NCBI GenBank assembly: GCA_910583775.1 | Contig: CAJTYD010000040.1 | Location: 1-25,938, forward strand | DNA from: an uncultured Muribaculaceae bacterium | GTDB taxonomy: Bacteria; Bacteroidota; Bacteroidia; Bacteroidales; Muribaculaceae | Length of the DNA: 25,938 nucleotides | Direction: 5' to 3' | Part shown: positions 7,172 through 14,940 of the stretch, one piece after another | Layout of the letters: each line of letters begins with the position of its first letter | Numbering within the stretch: position 1 is the first letter of the stretch | Notes under the pieces: generated by a model | What the model was told of the DNA's origin: nothing | The model's input: the letters and a program-made list of their open reading frames with translations, nothing else | Database searches by the model: none | Translations under genes and position numbers: made by a program

Positions 7172-7203
7172 GCGATGTAGGGACGCACGGCTCGTGCGTC
7201 CGC
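7172..7203. repeat. REP-like dispersed hairpin, copy 2
   Basis: Identical over 32 bp to 163-194, with the same 9-bp perfect stem and GCT loop at 7181-7201. It lies 30 bases before the acetyltransferase start codon and about 170 bases after the NSS transporter stop, on the same strand as both. Confidence 0.8.
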
Positions 7204-7233
7204 TTAAAGTAAATGATAAATAATTAAACGAAA

Positions 7234-7731
7234 ATGGAATTAATCAAAGCAACGAGGAGGGATGTGCCGGAGATAATGCGGATTCTCGGCGAGGCGCGGC
7301 TGGCGCAGCGCGCAATGGGCTTCATGCAGTGGGGCGACGGATATCCGCCCGAATCTGCTGTCGTCGCAGATATCGAGAGCGGCCACGGATATCTTCTGAA
7401 GGATGACGACGATGTCACCGCCGGATACGTCGCCATATCATATAGCGACAGGGAATATGACCGCCTCGATCATATATGGATTGAAAAAGGCGATTACGGC
7501 GTGGCCCACCGCATTGCAATCGCCGACAGCCACCGAGGCAAAGGCATGGCCACAAGGCTCTTCGATCTCTTCGAGCAGGAAATAGCCGCCACAGGCCGCA
7601 GGATCGTCCGCATCGACACCGGCGTCGAGAACCGTCCCATGCAGCATATCCTTGACAAACGCGGCTACCGCTCCCTGGGGGTCCACACCTTTGTCTGGGG
7701 GGAGCGCCTCGCATACGAAAAAAGCCTCTGA
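7234..7731 (+). CDS. GNAT-family N-acetyltransferase
   Basis: The 165-residue product has the GNAT acetyl-CoA-binding motif A as H-R-G-K-G-M-A-T-R-L-F at about 108-118, preceded by the strand VAHRIAIADS. The final QHILDKRGYRSLG matches motif B (typical F-Y-x-x-x-G-F position). The N-terminal QWGDGYPP is seen in a common Bacteroidetes subgroup of this superfamily. Full-length for a single-domain GNAT. The acceptor substrate (amino acid, protein N-terminus or small amine) cannot be assigned. No promoter was recognized; the REP-like hairpin lies just upstream. Confidence 0.88.
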   Translation: MELIKATRRDVPEIMRILGEARLAQRAMGFMQWGDGYPPESAVVADIESGHGYLLKDDDDVTAGYVAISYSDREYDRLDHIWIEKGDYGVAHRIAIADSHRGKGMATRLFDLFEQEIAATGRRIVRIDTGVENRPMQHILDKRGYRSLGVHTFVWGERLAYEKSL

Positions 7732-7753
7732 TCATCCGATTATCAAGTTTTTA

Positions 7754-7785
7754 TTGAGTAGGATAAGAAAGATTTGCTATCTTTG
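7754..7785 (+). promoter_or_regulatory. Probable promoter of the CHASE2-caspase pair
   Basis: TTG (7754-7756), a 21-base spacer, and TATCTTTG (7778-7785) match the Bacteroidetes consensus. Transcription would start near 7792, about 45 bases before the TTG start codon. Confidence 0.65.
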
Positions 7786-7835
7786 CAATTCAGAGCTCTA
7801 CCTTTATAATTCCGGAGCTCAAAGAGGATTTAGTT

Positions 7836-9230
7836 TTGCGAACGATTTCTCCTGATATCAAGAAACGCTTCCCGAAGAAACGGCTTTACGTTTCTTTGGC
7901 TCTTGCCGTGTTGCTTGTGGTCTGCGACTATCTTATCGCGAATTTCACATTTCCTGTCCTCAACTCGGCCGACGATTACCATCTTACCTCCTATCTGAAC
8001 TCCTTTTTCATTAAAAAAGACACCGTCAATCCTTTTGACCACGTTGTCTGCGTGAATATGGCTATGGAAAAGGAACTTGTAGATATCACCGACGATTTCG
8101 GCGATCTGATGGGAAACGCCGCGGTCACATCCCGCGATATGCTTGACACGGTGGTGAATCTCGCCCGGGAGGCCGGAGCTTCCGGAATCTTAGTCGACAT
8201 CCGGTTTTCCGACGGTCTGAAAGCCCCTGGCGACTCGGTGCTCTTCGCCGATATGGCGCGCACGGAAGGGCTCGTTGTCTCGCGTCACCGCGAAGAGGAT
8301 TACGGCAAGACCCCGGACGCCATCATATCCAGGACGGCGATGGCCGATTACCGCGGGCAGAAAGGCGCCGGATTCTCACGCTACGAGCTGCTGCAGGACG
8401 ACAGTCGGTCGGTAGCCGCAGAAATGTGGCGCCACTCCTCAGGCCATAGGATCACACGTTTCGGCCCGCTCTATTTCGACAACGGCCGTCTATGCTATAA
8501 CTGCCCTTTCATCACCTTTCCGATGACTGCCGCCTCCGGAATAACGGAAGAAGGCGAGATCCTCTACCCTTATCTGCGCTCGCAGCTTCTCAACGCTTAT
8601 TCGCGCGACGAACTGCTGGCGATGATGAAAGGGAAGACGGTGATGATCGGAGATTTCGACAACGACGTCCACGACACATACGTAGGTTCTGTCCCGGGCC
8701 CGATGCTGAGCTATTTCGCATACGACACCCTCCGCCGAGGCGACCATCTCGTTAAGATTCTTCCTCAGCTACTTCTGCTGATAATCTATTGGGTGATGAT
8801 CTTCTCCATCCTCTCCCCCTCATCGATAACATTCAGCGGGAAAGGAAAGAAATGGATGCAGGTGATGATGCTCGGCGCCGAATTCCTGGGCTACGGAGGA
8901 GCGCTCGCGCTCATCGACTGCCTCTATTTCAACATCTGGCACGTCAATCTGCTGACAGCGCTTCCCGCCAATCTGATCTTCCTCCTCCTTCTCGTGCGCA
9001 GGATCACCCTGACTGTAAGCGGCAATAACTCCGAGAGCTCCGAGAAGTCCGAGAAGTCCGAGAACTCCGATAACTCCGATAACCCCGATACTAAAATTAA
9101 AAAAAAATATGAAAAGATTCCTGACAACAATAGCTCTCAGCGTGGCGGTTTGGCTGCCGGCGACAGCGACCGATTACCTGATTCAGAGGCTGACCACCCC
9201 GACAATCCAGATCGGCAACTCCAAGTATAA
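7836..9230 (+). CDS. CHASE2-like extracytoplasmic sensor membrane protein
   Basis: One N-terminal membrane helix (about 17-36) is followed by a large extracytoplasmic domain (about 40-305). This has CHASE2-like features, notably G-K-T-V-M-I-G-D-F followed by a D-T-Y-V-G..PGPML stretch. Three C-terminal helices follow (about 306-390). CHASE2 normally serves as a sensor ahead of signalling domains, but none is fused here. The start is a TTG at 7836, supported by AGAGGA seven bases upstream and by the lack of any in-frame ATG. The tail is a 63-bp tandem repeat (residues 398-418, tripeptides such as KSE, NSD), then three lysines from an A9 tract. The last ~41 codons overlap the next gene out of frame and probably do not encode native sequence. 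It pairs with the secreted caspase-like protein. Confidence 0.75.
   Translation: MRTISPDIKKRFPKKRLYVSLALAVLLVVCDYLIANFTFPVLNSADDYHLTSYLNSFFIKKDTVNPFDHVVCVNMAMEKELVDITDDFGDLMGNAAVTSRDMLDTVVNLAREAGASGILVDIRFSDGLKAPGDSVLFADMARTEGLVVSRHREEDYGKTPDAIISRTAMADYRGQKGAGFSRYELLQDDSRSVAAEMWRHSSGHRITRFGPLYFDNGRLCYNCPFITFPMTAASGITEEGEILYPYLRSQLLNAYSRDELLAMMKGKTVMIGDFDNDVHDTYVGSVPGPMLSYFAYDTLRRGDHLVKILPQLLLLIIYWVMIFSILSPSSITFSGKGKKWMQVMMLGAEFLGYGGALALIDCLYFNIWHVNLLTALPANLIFLLLLVRRITLTVSGNNSESSEKSEKSENSDNSDNPDTKIKKKYEKIPDNNSSQRGGLAAGDSDRLPDSEADHPDNPDRQLQV
9027..9089. repeat. Seven 9-bp coding tandem repeats
   Basis: Units follow the pattern A-R-S-TCCGA-K (for example AAGTCCGAG at 9045 and 9054, AACTCCGAT at 9063 and 9072). 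They encode seven acidic/serine tripeptides in the cytosolic tail of the CHASE2-like protein. Copy number changes would keep the frame. Confidence 0.85.
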
Positions 9231-11082
9231 AAAGGGAGATAAATTCAGCGACACGCGGCTCTCAACCATCAAATGGGAGAACGCCGCCCAGAAGATGGAG
9301 GTCAAGAATCTCTCCACCGGGCGTCTCTGCATGCTCTCTAAGAATGCCTTCGAGGCGAAAGGGGTGCAGTCGGTGAAAGATTTCTTCACCACTACAACGC
9401 GCGGGTCGTCGCGCGGCGACCGCGCAAACATCAGCGTGAAGCGAAGCCCGAAAGCCGCAGGTTTCGCCGAAAAACGTCTGGCTCTCGTAATCGGCAATTC
9501 CAACTATGCCGCCATGAGCTATCTGCGCAACGCACAGTCGGACGCCGTCGATGTCTCCACGACGCTCCAGAACTTAGGATTCGACGTGATCGAATGTTTC
9601 GAGGGAAACTATAACGATATGAAGGACGCCCTCAACAAATTCGCCACTATGGGCGCCAACTATGACGTCGCCCTCTTCTATTACGCCGGCCACGGCGTGC
9701 AGGAGGACGGAGTGAACTACCTGATACCCGTCGATAATCCCATGGAATTCAAGTCGGCCCTCAAGGAGGCGCTCAACGCCGACGACGTGCTCGGCATCAT
9801 GGAGGCCTGCGGCGCGAAAAACCGCATGCTCTTCCTTGACGCCTGCCGCAGCCCCCAGATTGCCTGGCATCGCTCGGCAAAGGCGGGACTGGCCAAGATG
9901 GAGGGGGCGGCAGGATCAGTCATAATGTTCTCGACCGAGAGCGGAAACGTCGCCTCCGACGGTGATGAAGGAACCTCCAACAGTCCCTTCGCCACAGCCC
10001 TGATGCAGAATATAGTAACGAACGAACCGTTGAGCGTTGTCCTTTCGAATGTCTGCAACACCACCTATCAGCTCACCGGCGAAAAGCAGTGGCCCATGCA
10101 GGTAGGCAATCTGCGCGGCAATTTCTTCTTCAACCCCAAGGGTTCGGCTCCCGCCAACCGGCAACAGACGGCACAGGCCACACCCGCCGGACAGCAGGAC
10201 GCAACTTCGCGCCAACAGTCCCGGCCACAGCCTAAGGCGGCGGCCCCCCACGTGGCCCAGCCGAAAATGACGATGGGCGCCGAGTCGATCACGCCATGGC
10301 TCGGATCTGTGAAGCGCGTGGGCCAGAACTGTGTGATAACGCTTTATCTCACCAACAACAACCGCAAGACATTCTTCTGCAGCCTCGGCGAACCGGAGAT
10401 ATATGACGATGCAGGCAATATGTATCGCAGGAATCAGAGCAACCTGACCTACAACGTGCAGGGGGATCAATACCGCGGCGACTGGATTATGCCGGGGCTC
10501 GCCGTGACGAAGATCAAGATGACTCTCAAGAACGTTCCGGAGAACTGCACTTCCTTCCCGTTCGCGAAACTTGACTTCAGAGGGATGGACACAGGATCCG
10601 CCTATGGTTCCGACGAACTGACCATCAAGAATATGCCTATAGGATTCAAGGCGCCATACGAGTGGCGACCGCAGGCGCCGATGTCGGGATCTTTCGATGT
10701 GGAGAATGTTGACGTCAAAGTGAGCAACGCGAAACTGACCGGCAGCACAGCCGTGTTCAACGTGGTATTCACCAACAACACCGGTAAGCTCATCAACGCC
10801 GAATATCTCGACAAGGAGCCGTGTGCGGGAGGCATAGCCACTATGGTTGTCGACGGAGACGGAATAGGCCATTATATAAACAATGGAATGACCGTCACCG
10901 GGAACAACGGCGTATATTGCAAGCTGCCGCCCGGCGTGCCGATGAAGTTCACGGTCAAGGTAACCGATTTCGATGCCTCCGCCGGGCGCATCCCCGTGTT
11001 CACCATGACTTTCCGTGGAATGCCCGTCGACAGATCCTACGGCATCGCCGAGCTGATCCTCCGCGACATCCCCTTCGAATAA
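9109..11082 (+). CDS. Secreted caspase-like (peptidase C14) protein with two similar C-terminal domains
   Basis: The 657-residue protein starts with a signal peptide (MKRFLTTIALSVAVWLPATA), so its domains should be extracytoplasmic. The caspase-like fold begins near ALVIGNSNYA (125). The catalytic histidine is in F-Y-Y-A-G-H195-G and the cysteine in D-A-C246-R, so both residues are present. A Gln/Pro/Ala-rich linker (about 350-385) leads to two beta-rich segments (about 390-520 and 530-655). These share F-x-x-x-x-F-R-G-M...S-Y-G-x-x-E-L-x-x-x-x-x-P endings, evidence of an internal duplication. The ATG at 9109 lies inside the 3' end of the CHASE2-like gene. Such proteases cleave after basic residues in known metacaspases; the target here is unknown. 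Confidence 0.85.
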   Translation: MKRFLTTIALSVAVWLPATATDYLIQRLTTPTIQIGNSKYKKGDKFSDTRLSTIKWENAAQKMEVKNLSTGRLCMLSKNAFEAKGVQSVKDFFTTTTRGSSRGDRANISVKRSPKAAGFAEKRLALVIGNSNYAAMSYLRNAQSDAVDVSTTLQNLGFDVIECFEGNYNDMKDALNKFATMGANYDVALFYYAGHGVQEDGVNYLIPVDNPMEFKSALKEALNADDVLGIMEACGAKNRMLFLDACRSPQIAWHRSAKAGLAKMEGAAGSVIMFSTESGNVASDGDEGTSNSPFATALMQNIVTNEPLSVVLSNVCNTTYQLTGEKQWPMQVGNLRGNFFFNPKGSAPANRQQTAQATPAGQQDATSRQQSRPQPKAAAPHVAQPKMTMGAESITPWLGSVKRVGQNCVITLYLTNNNRKTFFCSLGEPEIYDDAGNMYRRNQSNLTYNVQGDQYRGDWIMPGLAVTKIKMTLKNVPENCTSFPFAKLDFRGMDTGSAYGSDELTIKNMPIGFKAPYEWRPQAPMSGSFDVENVDVKVSNAKLTGSTAVFNVVFTNNTGKLINAEYLDKEPCAGGIATMVVDGDGIGHYINNGMTVTGNNGVYCKLPPGVPMKFTVKVTDFDASAGRIPVFTMTFRGMPVDRSYGIAELILRDIPFE

Positions 11083-11115
11083 ACCGATACAACATTCGAA
11101 TAAATCGATATAATA
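11074..11115. repeat. 21-bp tandem duplication over the caspase-gene stop codon
   Basis: Units at 11074-11094 and 11095-11115 share TTCGAATAAA and differ at a few later bases. Because 21 is a multiple of three, a second in-frame Phe-Glu-stop follows the real one. Confidence 0.65.
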
Positions 11116-11136
11116 CTTACGATAGGGCAATAAGCT

Positions 11137-11913
11137 CTAATCGAGAGTCTGGACGCCGCCGCCGTTCACCATGAGGACCTGGCCGCTTATCCATTCGGAA
11201 ACGGGGGAGGCAAAATAGAGCACGGCGCCGACGATGTCGTCGACCTCTCCGAGACGCTTAAGGGGCGTATGCTCGAGCATCTTCTTCTCGATTTCAGGCG
11301 TGAGCACGGAGGCGAGGGCGTTGGTGCGCGTGGCGCCCGGGCCGATACAGTTGACGCGGATCCCCATCGGGCCGTAATCGTAGGCGAGATTCGACGACAG
11401 ATGGTTCAGTGCGGCTTTCGACGACCCGTAGATCGCCATATTCGGGTCATTGTTCTGACTGCTCATCGAGGTTATGTTGACGATACTTCCGTAGCCCGAC
11501 TCCGCCATATAGGGAGCCACCAGGCGACACAGCTCCCAGGGCGCGAACACATTGATGGCATATACGCGCTCCACGTATGCACGGTCGATCTTAAAGGGAT
11601 TCTCACGGCCGCCGCCACCGATCCCCACGTTGTTGACAAGAATATTGACCGTTCCGAAGGTCTTGACGGCGAAATCCACCAGATTTCTGAGATCGGTAGG
11701 GTTCATTACATTGCAGACGACAGAGGCCGCCTTACCTCCATCAGCGATTATTTCCTCGGCCACGCGCGCGGCCTTGTCTCCGTCGAGGTCGCTCACAACC
11801 ACCGCCGCTCCGGCAGCCGCCAGTATCAGGCTCGACCCGCGGCCTATCCCGTCGCCGGCACCCGTGACGACTGCCACCTTGCCCGACAGATCAAAAAGTG
11901 AAGATACATCCAT
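11137..11913 (-). CDS. hdhA: Short-chain dehydrogenase, 7-alpha-hydroxysteroid dehydrogenase-like
   Basis: This is a 258-residue classical SDR. The cofactor motif is T-G-A-G20-D-G-I-G-R; Asp42 after the second strand (VVVSD) predicts NAD rather than NADP. The catalytic triad Ser149, Tyr162, Lys166 has the same 13- and 4-residue spacing as E. coli 7-alpha-HSDH (S146, Y159, K163). Long strings also resemble that enzyme as I recall it: SSKAA..HL, NIRVN/GIRVN-C-I-GPGA, LTPEIE-KML-HTP-RLG, and the ending NGGGVQ. If this is right, it oxidizes the 7-alpha-hydroxyl of bile acids in the cytosol. Other hydroxy-substrates remain possible, since SDR specificity is hard to call. It converges with the caspase gene. 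Confidence 0.75.
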   Translation of the reverse strand: MDVSSLFDLSGKVAVVTGAGDGIGRGSSLILAAAGAAVVVSDLDGDKAARVAEEIIADGGKAASVVCNVMNPTDLRNLVDFAVKTFGTVNILVNNVGIGGGGRENPFKIDRAYVERVYAINVFAPWELCRLVAPYMAESGYGSIVNITSMSSQNNDPNMAIYGSSKAALNHLSSNLAYDYGPMGIRVNCIGPGATRTNALASVLTPEIEKKMLEHTPLKRLGEVDDIVGAVLYFASPVSEWISGQVLMVNGGGVQTLD

Positions 11914-11963
11914 TTCTCATTAAATGTCTTTACGCGACATCTCCTCTGACTCTAACGATTTCG

Positions 11964-11971
11964 CAAACCTA
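11964..11971 (-). promoter_or_regulatory. Possible -7 promoter element of the SDR gene
   Basis: The minus strand reads TAGGTTTG here, a perfect TAnnTTTG, about 50 bases before the start codon. No clear -33 TTTG lies at the expected distance. Confidence 0.4.
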
Positions 11972-12010
11972 AATGTTGACGTCCCGGTTATAAGAGGAAC
12001 TGGAGAGTTG

Positions 12011-12042
12011 TTTGGAAGTGTGGGTTAAATACGTTATTTTTG
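12011..12042 (+). promoter_or_regulatory. Promoter of the AAA-ATPase/PD-(D/E)XK gene
   Basis: TTTG (12011-12014), a 20-base spacer and TATTTTTG (12035-12042) match the Bacteroidetes consensus in every position. A start site near 12049 excludes upstream in-frame codons and fixes the ATG at 12063 as the translation start. Confidence 0.75.
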
Positions 12043-12062
12043 TGGGAAATACCGGAATTGAT

Positions 12063-13622
12063 ATGGAAAATAAGATCGTGCGTTATCCTATAGGAATCCA
12101 GAGCTTCGAGAAACTTCGCGAGCTCTCATACCTTTATGTAGACAAGACCGATCTTATCTACAATCTTGTCTCATCGAGCAATTGCGTCTTTCTTTCCCGT
12201 CCGCGCCGTTTCGGCAAGAGCCTGCTGCTCTCTACCATCCAGGCGTATTTCGAAGGCAAGAAGGAACTGTTCAAGGGACTTGCCATCGAGAGTCTGGAGA
12301 AGGAATGGGCCCCTCATGCCGTGCTAACATTAAGTCTTGCCAAATACAATCCCAGTATTGAAAACAGTCTTGAAGAGATTGTCGCCAATCAGTTCCAAAT
12401 CTGGGAACTTCAATATGATGTGAAAATCAAATCTCAGAATCTTGCATCACGTTTCGAAAACATCATAAGGGCAGCCTATCGCTCGTCCGGCAGACCTGTA
12501 GTGATTCTGGTGGATGAGTACGACAACCCGCTGATCGAGACGATGCATGACCCGGCAAGGAGCGAAGAACACCGTCAGCTGTTGAAATCAATCTATGTCA
12601 ATATCAAGGACCTCGACCAGTATATCCGATTCACGATGCTGACAGGCATTAGCCGTTTAAGCAAGAAGACCATCTTCAGCGGCCTCAACAACCTTGTGGA
12701 CATCTCCCTCAACAAGGACTACTCGGCAATCTGCGGCATAACAGAAAAGGAGTTGCTCGAAAACTTCCAGCAGGGTATCGAGAGACTTGCCAAGGAATCA
12801 GACACCGACCGGGAAGGAGCCATCGCCATGCTTAAGGCCAATTACGACGGATATCATTTTTCAAAAAAGAGTCCGGATATCTACAATCCCTTCAGTCTTT
12901 TATGGGCAATGCACGAACGAGAAATCGGTTCTTACTGGTTTCAGAGCGGCACTCCGGAATTCCTGATACGTCAGATTCAGAAAGGGAATAATTTCCTTCC
13001 GGAAATGTTCAATGAATCCGTAGAGGAAACTCTTCTTTCTACAAACGATATATCTGAAACGACTCCCATCGCATTACTATATCAGACCGGTTATCTGACT
13101 ATCAAGGGATATGAGGCGCCCGACTTTTTCCATCTCGGCATCCCTAACCTTGAGGTCCGTCAGGGGCTTTTCAAGAATCTCGCACGATACTATCTTAATG
13201 AAAATCCCATAGCGATTTCCAAAAGAGTCAGGGAGGTACGCAAGCTACTTGAGGAGAAGAAAATAGACGAGGCGATGGAGCGGCTGAAGAGCTTTATGGC
13301 CGGTATTCCGTATGAGTTCGCCAACAAGACCACTGAGCTGCATTACGAAAACAATCTCTTCATCATCTTCGTGCTCATCGGAGTGGACGCGCGCCCGGAG
13401 TGGCATACTTCCCAAGGCCGCATCGACCTGCTGCTGAGCATGAACAACTACATCTACATCATCGAGCTGAAGCGCGACGGCACCCCCGGTGAGGCCCTCG
13501 CCCAGATCCGAGAAAAAGACTACGCCCGCCAGTTCGCCGGCGATCCGCGCCCGATAATCAACCTCGGCGTGATCTTCAGCACCGATACCCGCAACATCAC
13601 GGCCTGGCAAACCGCTGAATAA
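12063..13622 (+). CDS. AAA-ATPase-like protein with C-terminal PD-(D/E)XK nuclease domain
   Basis: The 519-residue protein matches the Bacteroidetes-abundant PF09820 (AAA-ATPase_like) plus PF08011 (PD-(D/E)XK family 9) architecture. N-terminal FEKLREL..YVDKT is the usual opening. Walker A is R-P-R-R-F-G-K52-S, and Walker B is V-I-L-V-D151-E. The nuclease-fold motif at the end is R-I-D455 ... I-E468-L-K470, followed by Q-I-R-E-K-D-Y, so the catalytic residues are present. These genes occur in many copies per genome and their function is not established; links to mobile DNA or defence have been suggested. It has its own promoter and ends in a strong terminator shared with the convergent GH88 gene. 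Confidence 0.88.
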   Translation: MENKIVRYPIGIQSFEKLRELSYLYVDKTDLIYNLVSSSNCVFLSRPRRFGKSLLLSTIQAYFEGKKELFKGLAIESLEKEWAPHAVLTLSLAKYNPSIENSLEEIVANQFQIWELQYDVKIKSQNLASRFENIIRAAYRSSGRPVVILVDEYDNPLIETMHDPARSEEHRQLLKSIYVNIKDLDQYIRFTMLTGISRLSKKTIFSGLNNLVDISLNKDYSAICGITEKELLENFQQGIERLAKESDTDREGAIAMLKANYDGYHFSKKSPDIYNPFSLLWAMHEREIGSYWFQSGTPEFLIRQIQKGNNFLPEMFNESVEETLLSTNDISETTPIALLYQTGYLTIKGYEAPDFFHLGIPNLEVRQGLFKNLARYYLNENPIAISKRVREVRKLLEEKKIDEAMERLKSFMAGIPYEFANKTTELHYENNLFIIFVLIGVDARPEWHTSQGRIDLLLSMNNYIYIIELKRDGTPGEALAQIREKDYARQFAGDPRPIINLGVIFSTDTRNITAWQTAE

Positions 13623-13644
13623 AACTCCTTTCTGCAAATATCAG

Positions 13645-13678
13645 AAAGCCGGGACCGCCACGGGGCGATTCCGGCTTT
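13645..13678. terminator. Bidirectional hairpin terminator between convergent genes
   Basis: AAAGCCGG (13645-13652) pairs with CCGGCTTT (13671-13678), with an inner CGCC/GGCG stem. A-rich and T-rich flanks suit termination in both directions. It lies between the ATPase stop (13622) and the GH88 stop (13701), so it would end both transcripts. Confidence 0.75.
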
Positions 13679-13700
13679 TAAATTATCTTCTTCAATGATA

Positions 13701-14936
13701 TCAGATAACGGCGAGGCCGTTGTCATGGCGTTTGAGACGCGTCAGAGCCTCGATATAGTAATAGTCGGCATATACGATCGAGGCATCGATCTCCGAGCCG
13801 GCGGGATGATGGCCCGTGGAATGGTTAAGGAACGAGGAATTGGCGGCGTTTGACTTATATCTGTCGGATGCGAGCGATTTCAACATCCTCTTCGACGCTT
13901 CGAGATAACGCGCCGAAGTCTCTGCGTCCACATAGCCGCTGAGCTCGAGAAGAGCCGATGCCACCACGCAGGCCGCCGATGCATCGCGCGGAGCCTCCGG
14001 GATACGGGGATCGTCGAAATCCCAGTAAGGGACCATATCCTCGGGCAGACGCTTCAGATAGATATCCGTCACCTTCCTGGCAAAATCGAGGAAACGTTTG
14101 TCGCGGGTCTCGCGATAGACCACGGTATAACCGTAGATAGCCCAGCTCTGACCTCGCGCCCACATACTCGCGTCGCTATAGCCCTGATGAGTGCACCCAC
14201 GGATAAATTTGCCTGTGGTCTGATTGTATACCGCCACATGATAGCATGAATAGTCCGGACGGAAATGATGCTTCATCGTGGTCTCGGCATGCTTCACGGC
14301 GATATCGTGAAGATAGGGATTGCCACCGTTTTTAGCGGCCCAAAAGAGGAGCTCGAGATTCATCATCGTGTCCATGATGGTGTTGTGACCTCCGAACATA
14401 TCTATGTTTCTCGGCCATGCGAGAATGGTTCCGACAGCCGGGTTGTAGAGCTGCGACAGAGAATCGGCGGCAGCAAGCAGCTTCTGACGATAACCCTCGT
14501 CGCCCGTGAGGCGATATCCGTTGCCCAGACTGCAGTAGATCAGGAAGCCCAGGTCATGGTCAAAAAGCGGCTTATCCACAATCTTCGCCACCTCGTCGGT
14601 ATATCCTTTGGCATGACGGAGCACCTCCCTGTCGCCGCTGTTCTCATAGTCATACCAGAGCAGACCCGGATAGAAGCCGCTGCACCATTCCTCGGGGCAC
14701 GAAGGGCGAAGCGCCCAGCGCGCCGAATCCTTCGGTATGTTTCTCGGAATCATCGAATAGTCGATCTCCCCGTCGGCATCCTTAAGCTCGCCGAGAGCCC
14801 GTTTCACCTTCGAGTCGCAATAAGCGAGTTCCTCTCCGGTGTTTAATGCCGGCCTGTAAGCGGCCATCGCCACTCCCGCAACCAGGAATATCATTCCGCC
14901 GAAAACGGCGGCCTTTAGTATCGTCTTGCGTTTCAT
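13701..14936 (-). CDS. GH88 unsaturated glucuronyl hydrolase
   Basis: GH88 enzymes hydrate and release the 4,5-unsaturated uronic acid left at chain ends by polysaccharide lyases. The 411-residue protein has a signal peptide (about 1-25), so it is periplasmic. The catalytic aspartates are visible: D128 in F-D-H-D-L-G-F and D189 in N-T-I-M-D-T-M-M-N. Their spacing of 61 equals that of the Bacillus UGL pair (D88/D149). The (alpha/alpha)6-barrel motif W-C-S-G-F-Y-P-G-L-L-W is near 84-94. It is last in the minus-strand set, four bases after the GH97 stop, so almost certainly cotranscribed. It implies that a lyase supplies unsaturated ends; the heparinase-like enzyme upstream is a candidate. GH105 is the nearest alternative family, but the spacing favours GH88. 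Confidence 0.88.
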   Translation of the reverse strand: MKRKTILKAAVFGGMIFLVAGVAMAAYRPALNTGEELAYCDSKVKRALGELKDADGEIDYSMIPRNIPKDSARWALRPSCPEEWCSGFYPGLLWYDYENSGDREVLRHAKGYTDEVAKIVDKPLFDHDLGFLIYCSLGNGYRLTGDEGYRQKLLAAADSLSQLYNPAVGTILAWPRNIDMFGGHNTIMDTMMNLELLFWAAKNGGNPYLHDIAVKHAETTMKHHFRPDYSCYHVAVYNQTTGKFIRGCTHQGYSDASMWARGQSWAIYGYTVVYRETRDKRFLDFARKVTDIYLKRLPEDMVPYWDFDDPRIPEAPRDASAACVVASALLELSGYVDAETSARYLEASKRMLKSLASDRYKSNAANSSFLNHSTGHHPAGSEIDASIVYADYYYIEALTRLKRHDNGLAVI

Positions 14937-14940
14937 GTTC

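Noticed and set aside
9916..11130. 404-codon minus-strand open frame
   Set aside because: It is antisense to the caspase-like gene, with skewed composition and no recognizable domain.
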